DNA of 64,000 nt from Ramlibacter sp. Leaf400 (GCF_001424545.1 NZ_LMQL01000002.1:1434-65433), one strand, 5' to 3'; positions 53,107-63,003 are shown, counted from the first letter of the stretch. Program-made: numbers and translations. The notes: a model not told the origin generated them from the sequence alone.

Positions 53107-54450
53107 TCAGACCACGCCCTGCGCCAGCATCGCGTCGGCCACCTTCACGAAGCCGGCGATGTTGGCGCCGTCCACGTAGCTGACGCGGCCGTCGCCGCGC
53201 TGGCCGTGCTGCACGCAGGCGGCATGGATGCCGCGCATGATGTCCAGCAGGCGCGCGTCGACCTCCTCGCGGGGCCACGACAGGCGCATCGCGTTCTGGC
53301 TCATCTCCAGGCCGGAGGTCGCCACGCCGCCCGCGTTGCTGGCCTTGCCGGGGGCGTAGAGCACCCCGGCGTCCTCGAACACCTTGATCGCGCCCAGCGT
53401 CGACGGCATGTTGGCGCCCTCGGCCACGCAGATCACGCCGTTCTTCACCAGCGTGCGCGCGTCGTCCTCGTCCAGCTCGTTCTGCGTCGCGCAGGGCAGG
53501 GCCACGTCGACCTTGACGCCCCAGGGTTTGGCGCCGGCATGGAAGCGGCTCTTCGTGCGCTCGGCGTATTCACTCACGCGGCCGTAGAGGTGGTTCTTCA
53601 CCTCCATCAGCTCGGCCAGCTTGGCCGGCGTGAAGCCGTCCTCGTCGACCACGGTGCCGCTGGAGTCCGAGACCGTCACGACCTTGGCGCCCAGGGCCAT
53701 GGCTTTTTCCACCGCGTACTGCGCGACATTGCCGGAACCGGAGACGCTCACGCGCAGCCCCTCGAAGCCGCGGCCGGCGCGCTGCAGCATCTCGCGGGCG
53801 AAGTACACCGTGCCGTAGCCGGTGGCCTCGGGCCGGATCAGCGAACCGCCGAAGGACAAGCCCTTGCCGGTGAACACGCAGTCGGCCCGGTTGGTCAGCT
53901 TCTTCATCATGCCGGCCATGTAGCCGACCTCGCGGCCGCCCACGCCGATGTCACCGGCCGGCACGTCGGTGTCGGCGCCGACGTGGCGGAAAAGCTCGGT
54001 GACGAAGGCCTGGCAGAAGCGCATCACCTCGTGCGGACTGCGGCCCTTGGGATCGAAGTCGCTGCCGCCCTTGCCGCCGCCCATGGGCAGGGTGGTCAGC
54101 GCGTTCTTCAGGGTCTGCTCGAAGGCCAGGAACTTCAGGATGGACGCGTTCACCGACGGGTGGAAGCGCAGGCCGCCCTTGTACGGGCCGATCGCGGAGC
54201 TGTGCTGGATGCGAAAGCCCCGGTTCACGTGCACGTTGCACTTGTCGTCGACCCAGCTCACGCGGAACTGGATCAGGCGCTCCGGCTCCACCAGCCGGTC
54301 CAGCAGGCCGTGCTCGGCGTAGCGCGGGTGGCGGTCGATGAAGGGCCACAGGCTCTCCATCACCTCACCCACGGCTTGCAGGTACTCGGGCTGGCCGGGG
54401 TTGCGGGCGGCCACTTGGGCCAGGAAATCGTGGGCGCTCTGGTACTTCAC
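53107..54450 (-). CDS. gdhA: NADP-specific glutamate dehydrogenase
   Basis: A 447-residue hexameric glutamate dehydrogenase that interconverts glutamate with 2-oxoglutarate and ammonia, the same length as the E. coli enzyme. Substrate motifs are RVSWVDDKCNVHVNRGFRIQ, KGGLRFHPSVN and LPMGGGKGGSDFDPKG with catalytic Lys. The nucleotide fold has VSGSGNVAQYA, and a Ser/Asp pattern after beta-2 (VTVSDSSG) fits NADP. The start is GTG. It lies near putA and an Lrp-type gene, so it may return proline-derived glutamate to the TCA cycle. Confidence 0.95.
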   Translation of the reverse strand: MKYQSAHDFLAQVAARNPGQPEYLQAVGEVMESLWPFIDRHPRYAEHGLLDRLVEPERLIQFRVSWVDDKCNVHVNRGFRIQHSSAIGPYKGGLRFHPSVNASILKFLAFEQTLKNALTTLPMGGGKGGSDFDPKGRSPHEVMRFCQAFVTELFRHVGADTDVPAGDIGVGGREVGYMAGMMKKLTNRADCVFTGKGLSFGGSLIRPEATGYGTVYFAREMLQRAGRGFEGLRVSVSGSGNVAQYAVEKAMALGAKVVTVSDSSGTVVDEDGFTPAKLAELMEVKNHLYGRVSEYAERTKSRFHAGAKPWGVKVDVALPCATQNELDEDDARTLVKNGVICVAEGANMPSTLGAIKVFEDAGVLYAPGKASNAGGVATSGLEMSQNAMRLSWPREEVDARLLDIMRGIHAACVQHGQRGDGRVSYVDGANIAGFVKVADAMLAQGVV

Positions 54451-54514
54451 TTGGGGACAACCGTGCTGGGGAAAAGAGGAGCCGCATTCTGCCCGCGCGC
54501 ACGCGCCCGGCCCG

Positions 54515-54988
54515 CTACGGGATCGGCAGCCGGGTGGAGTTCTTGACCTCCTCCATCACCGCATACGTCCGCGTTTCGCGCACGCCCGGCAGCTGCCACA
54601 GCACCGTGCCGGCGAACGAGCGGTAGGCCTCCATGTCGGCCACGCGTGTCTTGATCAGGTAGTCGAAGCCGCCGGCCACCATGTGGCACTCCAGGATTTC
54701 CGGATGCACCTGCACCGCCGCCCGGAACTGGTCGAAGACGTTGGGCGTCGTGCGGTCCAGCAGGACCTCCACGAACACCAGCATGCCGGCGCCCAGCAGC
54801 TTGGGGTTGAGCCGGGCCTCGTAGCCCTGGATGTAGCCGTCCCGCGTGAGGCGCTGCACCCGGGCGAGCACCGCCGTTGGCGACAGCGACACCGCCTCCG
54901 CGAGCTTCAGGTTGGAGATGCGGCCGTCCTCCTGCAGCTGCTGCAGGATGCGCCGGTCGGTGCGATCGAGGTCTTCCAAGGTGGGCAT
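54515..54988 (-). CDS. Lrp/AsnC-family regulator, probable putA regulator
   Basis: A 157-residue Lrp-type regulator. The N-terminal helix-turn-helix is DRRILQQLQEDGRISNLKLA and SPTAVLARVQRL. The C-terminal RAM domain (about 70-150) has HMVAGGFDYLIKTRVADMEA. It is divergent from putA with 103 bases between starts, the arrangement of PutR-type activators in bacteria whose PutA lacks its own DNA-binding domain. Confidence 0.9.
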   Translation of the reverse strand: MPTLEDLDRTDRRILQQLQEDGRISNLKLAEAVSLSPTAVLARVQRLTRDGYIQGYEARLNPKLLGAGMLVFVEVLLDRTTPNVFDQFRAAVQVHPEILECHMVAGGFDYLIKTRVADMEAYRSFAGTVLWQLPGVRETRTYAVMEEVKNSTRLPIP

Positions 54989-55091
54989 GGCCTGCGCTAG
55001 CGATTCATTCGTGGAACATCAGCAACAACAAAACAATATCCTAGTCCATCCCGATAACACTGACGATGTCACATCAGGACAGTGCTCTTCC

Positions 55092-58000
55092 ATGGACCCG
55101 ACCTTCCCGCGCCCCCCGTCCGCCTTCCAGGCCTTCATAGCCCCCACCGCAGGCGACACCCCCGCGCTGCGCAAAGCCATCACCGCCGCCACCCGCAGGC
55201 CCGAACCGGAAGCGGTCGCCCGCGTGCTCGAAGGCGCGCGACTGCCGAGACCCATCGCCGACCGCACCCAGGCCCTGGCCCTGCGGCTGGCCCGGGGGCT
55301 GCGCGAGCGCAAGTCCGCCACCGGGCGGGCCGGCCTGGTGCAGGGCCTGCTGCAGGAGTACGCGCTCTCCTCGCAGGAGGGCATCGCGCTCATGTGCCTG
55401 GCCGAGGCGCTGCTGCGCATCCCCGACGCGCCCACGCGCGACGCGCTGATCCGCGACAAGATCGCGCAGGGCCGGTGGCACTCGCACCTGGGCAAGAGCC
55501 CGTCCCTGTTCGTCAATGCCGCCACCTGGGGGCTGCTGATCACCGGCAAGCTGGTGTCCACCCACAGCGAGTCCGGCCTGTCCGCGGCCATCGGCCGGCT
55601 GGTCAGCGTCGGCGGCGAGTCGCTGATCCGCAAGGGCGTGGACATGGCCATGCGCATGATGGGCGAGCAGTTCGTCACCGGCGAGGACATCGACGAGGCG
55701 CTGCGCAACGCCCGCGAGCGCGAGCATCAGGGCTTCCGCCATTCCTTCGACATGCTGGGCGAGGCCGCGCTCACCGCCCACGATGCGCAGCGCTACCTGC
55801 GCGACTACGAGACGGCGATCCACGCGATCGGCCGCGCCTGCGCCGGGCGCGGCATCTACGAGGGCCCGGGCATCTCCATCAAGCTGTCGGCGCTTCACCC
55901 GCGCTACAGCCGCGCGCAGCACGACCGCGTGATGGGCGAGCTCTACCCGGTGCTGGTGGGCCTGTGCGCGCTGGCCCGCGACTACGACATCGGCCTGAAC
56001 ATCGACGCGGAGGAATCGGACCGGCTGGAGATCTCGCTCGACCTGCTCGAGAAGCTCTGCTTCGAGCCGCAGCTTCAAGGCTGGGCGGGCCTGGGCTTCG
56101 TGATCCAGGCCTACCAGAAGCGCTGCCCCTTCGTGATCGACCACCTGGTCGACCTGGCAAGCCGCAGCCGGCGGCGGCTGATGGTGCGGCTGGTCAAGGG
56201 CGCCTACTGGGACTCGGAGATCAAGCGCGCGCAGCTCGATGGCCAGGACGGCTATCCCGTCTACACGCGCAAGCCCCACACCGATGCCGCCTACATCGCG
56301 TGCGCGCGCAAGCTCCTGGCCGCACCCGCCGAGGTCTATCCGCAGTTCGCGACGCACAACGCCCACACGCTGGCGGCCATCCACGAGCTGGCCGATCCGG
56401 CGCGCTACACGCCGCGGCAGTACGAGTTCCAGTGCCTGCACGGCATGGGCGAGCCGCTGTACGAGCAGGTCGTCGGCGATCCGGCGCAGGGCGGCCTGGG
56501 CCGGCCCTGCCGCATCTACGCGCCGGTGGGCACGCACGAGACCCTGCTGGCCTACCTGGTGCGCCGCCTGCTGGAGAACGGGGCCAACACCTCTTTCGTC
56601 AACCGCATCGCGGACCTTTCGCTGCCGCTGGAAGACCTGGTGCGCGACCCGGTGGAAGTGATCGAGGCGTCTGCGCGCGAAGAAGGCGCGATCGGCCTGC
56701 CCCACCCCGCCATCCCCCTGCCCCGCCACCTGTACGGCGAGGCCCGGTCGAACTCGCGCGGCCTGGACCTGGCCGACGAGTCGGTGCTGCGCGGCCTCGC
56801 GCAGTCGCTGCGCGACAGCGCGCAGTGGCCGTGGCAGGCCGGGCCCCTGCTCGCGCAGGATGTCCCCGCGGGCGCCACGACGCCGGTGCGCAATCCCGCG
56901 CAGCAGGACGACACCGTGGGCAGCGTCCGCGAAACGACCGCCGCCGAACTCACGCTCGCCCTGGAGAGCGCGGCCGCCGGCGCGGCGCAGTGGGCCGCCA
57001 TCGCGCCCGCTTCGCGCGCCGCGATGCTCGAAGACGCGGCGCAGCGGCTGGAAGCCGACATGCCGCGCCTGATCGGCCTGCTGGTGCGCGAAGCCGGCAA
57101 GACCGCGTCCAACGCGGTGGCGGAGGTGCGCGAGGCGGTCGACTTCCTGCGCTACTACGCGCGCCAGGTCCGCGACCAGTTCGACAACGCCACGCACCGC
57201 CCGCTCGGGCCCGTGGCCTGCATCAGCCCCTGGAACTTCCCGCTGGCGATCTTCATGGGCCAGGTCTCGGCCGCGCTCGCGGCCGGCAACGTGGTGCTGG
57301 CCAAACCGGCGGAGCAGACCCCGCTGGTCGCGGCCGAAGGCGTGCGCGCCCTGTGGGCGGCGGGCGTGCCGCGCTCCGCCGTGCAGCTGCTGCCCGGCCG
57401 CGGGTCCGTGGTGGGGGCGGCCCTGGTCGCGGACCCGCGCGTGAAGGGCGTGCTGTTCACCGGCTCGACGGAGGTGGCGCGGCTGCTGCAGCGCGCCGTC
57501 GCCGGCCGGGTCGACGGCAACGGGAGGGCGATCCCTCTCGTCGCCGAGACCGGCGGGCAGAACGCGATGATCGTGGACTCCTCCGCGCTGCCGGAGCAGG
57601 TGGTGGCCGACGTGCTGGTCTCCGCCTTCGACAGTGCGGGGCAGCGCTGCTCGGCCCTGCGCGTGCTGTGCGTGCAGGAGGACGCCGCCGACCGCGTGCT
57701 GGAGATGCTGCTGGGCGCGATGGCGCAGCTGCGGGTGGGCCCGCCCGACCGGCTGGCGACCGACGTGGGCCCCGTCATCGACGAGGAGGCCCAGGCCAAC
57801 GTCCAGCGCCACATCGAGGCCATGCGCGCCAAGGGCCGCCGGGTGCACCAGGCCGCCGGCCACGGCGCGGTGCCGCTGGACGCCGGCACCTTCGTGCTGC
57901 CCACGCTGATCGAGATCGACAGCGTCTGCGAGCTGCAGCGCGAGGTGTTCGGCCCCGTGCTGCACTTCGTGCGCTACCCGCGCGACGAACTCGACGGCCT

Positions 58001-58712
58001 GCTCGGCCAGATCAACGGCACCGGCTACGGGCTCACGATGGGCCTGCACACGCGCATCGACGAAACCATCGCGCGGGTCGTGGACAACGCGCATGCGGGC
58101 AACGTCTACGTGAACCGCAACATGGTGGGCGCCGTGGTGGGCGTGCAGCCCTTCGGCGGCGAAGGCCTGTCCGGCACGGGCCCGAAAGCAGGCGGCCCGC
58201 TCTACGTGTACCGCCTGCTGTCCAGCCGTCCGGACGACGTGCTCGGGCGCGCCGCACGCATCGGCGAGCCCACCGTGCTGCCCGGCCCCACGGGCGAGCG
58301 CAACGTCTACAGCATCGCGCCGCGCTCGGCCGTGCTGTGCCTGGCCCGCGACGACGCGGACCGGCAGGTCCAGCTGTCGGCCGTGCTGGCCGTGGGCAGC
58401 CGCGCGATCTGGCCGCTCGAGGCGCAGGGCTCGTGGGAGCGCCTGCCCGCGCAAACGAGCGCCCAGGTCGCCCTGGCCTCGGACTGGACCGCCCGGGGCG
58501 TGGCGTTCGATGCCGTGCTGCTGCATGGGTCCGTGGACGAACTGGCGAGCGTGCAGGAGACGCTGTCGCGGCGCGAGGGGCCGGTCGTCAGCGTGGAGCG
58601 GCTCGCGCCGGGTGAGACCTCGGTGCCGCTGGAGCGGCTGGTGGTCGAGCGTGCGCTCAGCATCAACACGGCGGCCGCGGGCGGGAATGCGTCGCTGATG
58701 ACGATCGGGTGA
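55092..58712 (+). CDS. putA: Bifunctional proline dehydrogenase/P5C dehydrogenase PutA
   Basis: A 1206-residue enzyme oxidising proline to glutamate. The proline dehydrogenase barrel (about 80-480) has MRMMGEQFVTGEDIDEAL, YEGPGISIKLSALHPRYSRA and RLVKGAYWDSEIK. The aldehyde dehydrogenase domain (about 590-1060) has ISPWNFPLAIFMGQ, VLFTGSTEVA, AETGGQNAMIVDSSA and SAGQRCSALR with catalytic Cys. An extra C-terminal region (about 1080-1206) is the domain seen in longer PutA types. There is no N-terminal ribbon-helix-helix, so it is not self-regulating; the divergent Lrp gene fits. The start at 55092 is chosen by family alignment. Confidence 0.95.
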   Translation: MDPTFPRPPSAFQAFIAPTAGDTPALRKAITAATRRPEPEAVARVLEGARLPRPIADRTQALALRLARGLRERKSATGRAGLVQGLLQEYALSSQEGIALMCLAEALLRIPDAPTRDALIRDKIAQGRWHSHLGKSPSLFVNAATWGLLITGKLVSTHSESGLSAAIGRLVSVGGESLIRKGVDMAMRMMGEQFVTGEDIDEALRNAREREHQGFRHSFDMLGEAALTAHDAQRYLRDYETAIHAIGRACAGRGIYEGPGISIKLSALHPRYSRAQHDRVMGELYPVLVGLCALARDYDIGLNIDAEESDRLEISLDLLEKLCFEPQLQGWAGLGFVIQAYQKRCPFVIDHLVDLASRSRRRLMVRLVKGAYWDSEIKRAQLDGQDGYPVYTRKPHTDAAYIACARKLLAAPAEVYPQFATHNAHTLAAIHELADPARYTPRQYEFQCLHGMGEPLYEQVVGDPAQGGLGRPCRIYAPVGTHETLLAYLVRRLLENGANTSFVNRIADLSLPLEDLVRDPVEVIEASAREEGAIGLPHPAIPLPRHLYGEARSNSRGLDLADESVLRGLAQSLRDSAQWPWQAGPLLAQDVPAGATTPVRNPAQQDDTVGSVRETTAAELTLALESAAAGAAQWAAIAPASRAAMLEDAAQRLEADMPRLIGLLVREAGKTASNAVAEVREAVDFLRYYARQVRDQFDNATHRPLGPVACISPWNFPLAIFMGQVSAALAAGNVVLAKPAEQTPLVAAEGVRALWAAGVPRSAVQLLPGRGSVVGAALVADPRVKGVLFTGSTEVARLLQRAVAGRVDGNGRAIPLVAETGGQNAMIVDSSALPEQVVADVLVSAFDSAGQRCSALRVLCVQEDAADRVLEMLLGAMAQLRVGPPDRLATDVGPVIDEEAQANVQRHIEAMRAKGRRVHQAAGHGAVPLDAGTFVLPTLIEIDSVCELQREVFGPVLHFVRYPRDELDGLLGQINGTGYGLTMGLHTRIDETIARVVDNAHAGNVYVNRNMVGAVVGVQPFGGEGLSGTGPKAGGPLYVYRLLSSRPDDVLGRAARIGEPTVLPGPTGERNVYSIAPRSAVLCLARDDADRQVQLSAVLAVGSRAIWPLEAQGSWERLPAQTSAQVALASDWTARGVAFDAVLLHGSVDELASVQETLSRREGPVVSVERLAPGETSVPLERLVVERALSINTAAAGGNASLMTIG

Positions 58713-58715
58713 CCC

Positions 58716-58809
58716 GTCATTCCCGCAAAGGCGGGAATCCAGGGCTTCCGCCTTCACGCCCGATCACCGTCGGCGCGCTGCGCTGGATTCCCGCCTTCGC
58801 GGGAATGAC
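58716..58809. repeat. Dispersed inverted repeat, copy 4
   Basis: GTCATTCCCGCAAAGGCGGG...ATCCAGGGC on the left and CTGGATTCCCGCC...GGGAATGAC on the right. It lies 3 bases after the putA stop and before the convergent ArsR gene. Confidence 0.85.
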
Positions 58810-58835
58810 GATGCACGCAGCAGTCGGCATGGCCC

Positions 58836-59558
58836 TCAGGCCTCCGGCTCCGCCATCGCGAGCCAGCGCTCCCCACCCAACCACTTACGCAAAGCCGTCG
58901 CCCCGCGCGGCGTCAGCGTGAGTGCCCGCGACTTCGGCTGCCGCAGCAGCCAGCCCTGCTGCAGGCAGTGCGCACACAGCATCGCGCCCAGGCGCCCCGC
59001 CAGGTGCATGCGCCGCTCGCCCCAGTCGAGGCAGGGGCGGCAGGAGGGACGCCGACCCGACTCCTCCTGGAGCGACGCGAGGTCCGCCAGGCCCAGCCCC
59101 GCCAGCACGCCGGCCGCGCGATCCGTCACGACCGCCGTCTCGCCTTCCAGCAGCACGGCGCGCTCTTCCACCAGGCGATCCGCGATGGCCACCGCGACGC
59201 GCCCGGCCAAGTGGTCGTAGCAGGTGCGCGCGAACCGCAGCGCGTCGTCGCGCGGTCCCACCACCGGCCTCGCGCCCGCCTGCTGCGCGACCGAAAGCTG
59301 CATCAGCCCTTCGAGCACCCGCGCCACCTCGGCCGAAGCCAGCTGGTGGTAGCGGTGGCGGCCCTGCCGGTTCACGCGCAGCAGGCCGCCTTCCACCATC
59401 AGCGCCAGGTGCCGGCTGGCGGTGGCGGGTGCGATGCGGGCCACGGTCGCCAGCTCATGGGCGGTGAGCGATCGGCCGTCCATCAGCGCCAGCAGCATGC
59501 CCGCGCGGGCCGGTTCGCCCACCAGGCCGGCGACGCGGGCGAACTGGTTGGTGTTCAT
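58836..59558 (-). CDS. ArsR-family winged-helix regulator with long C-terminal domain
   Basis: A 240-residue regulator. The ArsR helix-turn-helix (about 5-85) has [40 protein letters not shown] and a [12 protein letters not shown] wing. A C-terminal domain with cysteines ([22 protein letters not shown]) follows. This longer layout is seen in ArsR members controlling small-molecule oxidation and export genes. The start at 59558 is chosen by family alignment. It is divergent from the NIPSNAP-like gene at 59666, its likely target. Confidence 0.85.
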   Translation of the reverse strand: MNTNQFARVAGLVGEPARAGMLLALMDGRSLTAHELATVARIAPATASRHLALMVEGGLLRVNRQGRHRYHQLASAEVARVLEGLMQLSVAQQAGARPVVGPRDDALRFARTCYDHLAGRVAVAIADRLVEERAVLLEGETAVVTDRAAGVLAGLGLADLASLQEESGRRPSCRPCLDWGERRMHLAGRLGAMLCAHCLQQGWLLRQPKSRALTLTPRGATALRKWLGGERWLAMAEPEA

Positions 59559-59665
59559 GCGGCCAGTGTGCCGCAGGGGCCGCGCCCGACGCTTCGCTCC
59601 GCGACGAAGCATCGCGGCGCCGGCGGCCGGCACGATGGCACTCCGTCACGCCACCGGAGACCGAC

Positions 59666-59995
59666 GTGCAGATCACCTGCTTCATCCGCTACCAGATCGA
59701 TCCCTTCCAGCGCGAAGCCTTCCGCGCCTACGCGCAGGCCTGGGCCACCGTCATCCCGCGCTGCGGGGGCCACCTGCTGGGCTACTTCCTGCCGCACGAA
59801 GGCAGCAACGACATCGCGTGGGGGCTCATAGGCTTCGACAGCCTGGCCGCCTACGAGGCCTACCGCGCCCGGCTTCGCGTGGATCCCGAAGGCCGCGACA
59901 ACTTCGCGCGGGCGCAGGCGCAGCGCTTCATCCTGCGCGAGGAACGCACCTTCTGCGAAGCCGTGCCGCAGACCCTGGACCGGCCGCCCGCCTGA
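59666..59995 (+). CDS. NIPSNAP-family (dimeric alpha-beta barrel) protein
   Basis: A 109-residue ferredoxin-like small protein ([54 protein letters not shown]). NIPSNAP/ABM-fold proteins act as small monooxygenase-like or binding proteins. The GTG start has GGAG 6 bases upstream. It is divergent from the ArsR gene with 107 bases between, so ArsR control is likely. Confidence 0.82.
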   Translation: MQITCFIRYQIDPFQREAFRAYAQAWATVIPRCGGHLLGYFLPHEGSNDIAWGLIGFDSLAAYEAYRARLRVDPEGRDNFARAQAQRFILREERTFCEAVPQTLDRPPA

Positions 59996-60081
59996 GCCCG
60001 CGGCGACTGAGGGAAGGCCCCTGTTGGTGAACCGGCAGGCTCGTGTCAAATCCTCACCTCATCCCCTGCGGAGGTGCCGTG

Positions 60082-61308
60082 ATGAGGATCAAGACGATCG
60101 CCCTGGGCCTGCTGGCCACCGCCGCGGTGGGCGCGGCCGCCGGTTGGTTCAGCCTCGACAAGGAGACGCGCGGCCTGCTGGCCACCGTGCCGACCAACCG
60201 CGACCTGCTGTTCTGGAGCCAGCCGCAGCGCGACGCGGCCTTCCGCGCGCTGGACCGCCTGCCCGTGCTGGCCAAGTGGCGGGTGGTGCCCGCCTCCGCC
60301 ACGCCACGGCCGCTGCCACCGGGGCCGCCCCTGAAGCTGCCGATGGACGTCGACGCCTACATGGCCGGCCAGCGCAGCGCCGCGCTGCTGATCGTGCACG
60401 ACGGCAAGCTGCGCCTGGAGCGCTACGGCCTGGGCTTCGACGGCGACGGTCGCTGGACCAGCTTCTCGGTGGCCAAGTCCATCACTTCCACGCTGGTGGG
60501 CGCGGCGCTGCGGGACGGCCACCTGCGCAGCATGGACGACAAGGTGAGCGACTACCTCCCGGAGATGAACGGCTCGGCGTACGACGACGTCAGCATCCGC
60601 CAGCTGCTCACGATGACCTCGGGCGTTCGCTGGAACGAGGACTACGCCGATCCGAACTCGGACGTCGCGCGCTTCAACAAGCACCAGCCCGAACCGGGCG
60701 CCGATGCGCTCGTGAGCTACCTGCGCCGCCTGCCGCGCGAGGCGCCTCCCGGCACGCGCTGGAACTACAGCACCGGCGAGACCAACCTGGTCGGCGTGCT
60801 CGTCAGCCGGGCGACCGGGCGGCCGCTGTCGGACTACCTCGCCGAAAAGATCTGGAAGCCCGCCGGCATGGAGCAGCAGGCCACCTGGATCCTCAACCGC
60901 AGCGGCCAGGAGATCAGCGGCTGCTGCCTGCAGGCCGCCGCGCGGGACTTCGCCCGCTTCGGGCTGTTCGCGCTCGACGGCGCGCGGGTCGAAGGCAAGA
61001 GCATCGTCCCCGACGGCTGGCTCGCCGAAGCCACCAGCACGCGCACCGGCATCGGCCAGGCCGGGCGCGGCTACGGCTACCAGTGGTGGACCTATGACGA
61101 CGGCAGCTACGCCGCGCGCGGCATCTTCGGCCAGGGCCTCTTCCTGGACCCCAGGCGCAGGCTGCTGATCGTGTCCAACGCCAACTGGGCCGGCGGGGCG
61201 CGCGACCGCGCAGCCACCCAGGCGCGGGAGGACTTCTATCGGCAGGTGCAGAAGGCCATCGACAGCGAAGCCGCGGCCACGACCGCGAGCCGGCCGCCAG
61301 GAGGGTGA
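60082..61308 (+). CDS. Serine hydrolase of the class C beta-lactamase family
   Basis: A 408-residue exported penicillin-binding-fold hydrolase. The N-terminal hydrophobic segment (LGLLATAAVGAAAGWFSL) is a signal or anchor. The nucleophile Ser is in SFSVAKS (SxxK). The second motif is NYSTGE, with Thr where YxN has Asn, and the third is GIFGQG instead of the beta-lactamase KTG. This pattern is common in esterases and 6-aminohexanoate-dimer hydrolase relatives. GGAGG lies 7 bases before the ATG. Substrate unknown; resistance is not implied. Confidence 0.85.
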   Translation: MRIKTIALGLLATAAVGAAAGWFSLDKETRGLLATVPTNRDLLFWSQPQRDAAFRALDRLPVLAKWRVVPASATPRPLPPGPPLKLPMDVDAYMAGQRSAALLIVHDGKLRLERYGLGFDGDGRWTSFSVAKSITSTLVGAALRDGHLRSMDDKVSDYLPEMNGSAYDDVSIRQLLTMTSGVRWNEDYADPNSDVARFNKHQPEPGADALVSYLRRLPREAPPGTRWNYSTGETNLVGVLVSRATGRPLSDYLAEKIWKPAGMEQQATWILNRSGQEISGCCLQAAARDFARFGLFALDGARVEGKSIVPDGWLAEATSTRTGIGQAGRGYGYQWWTYDDGSYAARGIFGQGLFLDPRRRLLIVSNANWAGGARDRAATQAREDFYRQVQKAIDSEAAATTASRPPGG

Positions 61309-61345
61309 TGCGTTCGGCGCCCGCCACGCAGGCGGCGCCGCCGGA

Positions 61346-61747
61346 TCAGGTCACGTAGTCGCCGGTCGCCTCGGGCTGGAACAGCACGGCGCGGATGGTC
61401 GCGCCCTTGGTCCCGGAAGGCGTGTCCCAGCGCACCACGTCCCCGGCGCGCAGCCCGATGAGGCTGCCGCCCAGCGGGGACAGCACCGAGATGAAACCGG
61501 ACGAAGGCTCCGAGTCCTCGGGGTAGCAGATGGCCAGCGTCCGGACTTCGCGCGTGTCCACGTCCTCCAGCTCGAACTGGGAGTACATGGTGACCACGTC
61601 GGGACCGATCTGCGGGCCGGGAAGGACGTCCGCGTTCGAGAGCAAGGCGGCCAGGCCGGGGTTCGGCTGGGCAGCGTTCAGCTTGCGCAGGCGGGCGAAG
61701 TCGAGTTCGGTGAGTAGCCGCTCGACGGAATCGGAAACAGGTTGCAT
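61346..61747 (-). CDS. rnk: Rnk/GreA C-terminal-domain protein
   Basis: A 133-residue protein with a short helical N terminus (ERLLTELDFARLRKLN) and a GreA/GreB-type C-terminal FKBP-like domain (VVTMYSQFELEDVDTREVRT, SVLSPLGGSLIGLRAGDVV). This matches Rnk, the nucleoside diphosphate kinase regulator that binds RNA polymerase without a catalytic coiled coil. AAGGAG lies 7 bases upstream. It is convergent with the serine hydrolase gene; an imperfect hairpin lies between them. Confidence 0.78.
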   Translation of the reverse strand: MQPVSDSVERLLTELDFARLRKLNAAQPNPGLAALLSNADVLPGPQIGPDVVTMYSQFELEDVDTREVRTLAICYPEDSEPSSGFISVLSPLGGSLIGLRAGDVVRWDTPSGTKGATIRAVLFQPEATGDYVT

Positions 61748-62013
61748 GGATGCGCTCCTTTTCGATGCGCCGAGGCCAGGGCCCGGCGGAGAGGGTGGCG
61801 CGTCAATGAAGAGCAGGAGGCCGCCGGGCCAGTCGGAGCGGGGCAGCAAGCCACCACCCCCGCGCTTGCGGAGGGACGATGGCGGGACAGGTGCTGCGGC
61901 ACGGCATGGGCATCAGTATGCCCCCGCACGCCACGCACATGCTTTCGCAATCCGGCAAGGGCAGCAGGGCCTTTGTCGTGCTGCACGGTATCCTGCGCGC
62001 GATCCACCATCCC

Positions 62014-62946
62014 ATGAAGATCTTCGACGCCACCGCGACCGCCGCCGCCCTGCCCTTCGACCGCCTGGTGCCCGCGCTGCAGGCCCTGTTCGCGCAAGGT
62101 TGCGAGGTGCCGCCGCGGCACGTGCACGAAGTGCCGGTGCCCGGTGGCGCGGCCTTCACCTCGCTGATCATGCCGGCCTGGGTGCCGGGCCGGTACTACG
62201 GCATCAAGACCATCAACATCGCGCCCGGCAACGCCGCCCGCGGCCTGCCCGGCCTGCACGCCATCTACGTTCTGTACGACGGCAGCACCGGCGTGCCGCT
62301 GGCGCTGATGGATGGCGACGCGATCACGCACCGCCGCACGGCCGCCGCATCCGCGCTGGCGGCCCGCTGGCTCGCGAGGACGGACGCGCGCCGCCTGCTC
62401 GTGGTGGGCGCCGGCCAGGTCGCGCGATTGCTGCCGGCCGCCTACCGGGCCGTGCGCGACATCGACGACGTGGGCATCTGGGCGCGCGATGCGGCCAAGG
62501 CCCGGGCGCTGGCCACGCGGCTGCAACAGGACGGCCTGCCCGCGCGCGCCGTCACCGACCTGCCGGCGGCCTGCCGCGCGGCCGACATCGTCAGCTGCGC
62601 GACGCTGGCCACCGAGCCGGTGGTGCACGGCGAATGGCTGGCGCCCGGCTCGCACCTGGACCTGATCGGCAGCTTCACGCCCGCCATGCGCGAGGCCGAC
62701 GACGCCTGCTTCGCGGACGCGGCCCTCCACGTCGACACCGAGGAGGCGCTCAAGAAGAGCGGCGAGCTGCTCGGCCCGATGTCGCGCGGCGTCTTCGGGC
62801 CGCAGGACGTGCGCGGCACGCTCGCGGCGCTCAGCCGCGGGCAGGCGAGCGGCCGCCGCGACGCCGATGAGCGCACCGTGTTCAAGTCGGTGGGCACCGC
62901 GCTGGAAGACCTGGCCGCCGCCATCCTGGTCCACGAGGGCGCGTGA
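62014..62946 (+). CDS. Ornithine cyclodeaminase/mu-crystallin-family reductase
   Basis: A 310-residue NAD(P)H enzyme. SLIMPAWVPGRYYGIKTINI and YVLYDGSTGVPLALMDGDAI bind substrate. The Rossmann motif is VVGAGQVARLLP, followed by CATLATEPVVHGEWLAPG and HLDLIGSF. Members include ornithine cyclodeaminase and delta-1-pyrroline/piperideine-2-carboxylate reductases. The sequence YYGIKTINI without the ornithine-specific Arg/Lys pattern I expect, and the proline genes 4 kb away, make an imino-acid reductase attractive. The start at 62014 fits family length. Confidence 0.8.
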   Translation: MKIFDATATAAALPFDRLVPALQALFAQGCEVPPRHVHEVPVPGGAAFTSLIMPAWVPGRYYGIKTINIAPGNAARGLPGLHAIYVLYDGSTGVPLALMDGDAITHRRTAAASALAARWLARTDARRLLVVGAGQVARLLPAAYRAVRDIDDVGIWARDAAKARALATRLQQDGLPARAVTDLPAACRAADIVSCATLATEPVVHGEWLAPGSHLDLIGSFTPAMREADDACFADAALHVDTEEALKKSGELLGPMSRGVFGPQDVRGTLAALSRGQASGRRDADERTVFKSVGTALEDLAAAILVHEGA

Positions 62947-63003
62947 GCCGCGCCCGGCCGCCCGAAGCGGCTCGCACCGCAGTGCGCAGCACGCAGGTTC
63001 CAA
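62947..63003 (+). repeat. Stop-to-start intergenic element, copy 3
   Basis: GGCCGCCCGAAGCGGCTCGC, ACCGCAGTGCGCAGCAC, then GCAGGTTCCAATGAG. It has the same block order as the copies at 10696 and 35495, with a weakened Shine-Dalgarno (GCAGG). The ATG at its end opens only a 27-codon frame that runs into the convergent gene, so the downstream partner seems to have been lost. Confidence 0.7.

Noticed and set aside
55074..58757. Very long minus-strand open frame (about 1227 codons) opposite putA
   Set aside because: It is antisense to an unmistakable PutA, is rich in His, Arg, Gln and Ala as expected for a shadow frame in GC-rich DNA, and has no family features.
60082..61308. Beta-lactamase resistance gene
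   Set aside because: The SxxK is present but the YxN and KTG motifs are altered, as in esterase-like family members; resistance is not supported.
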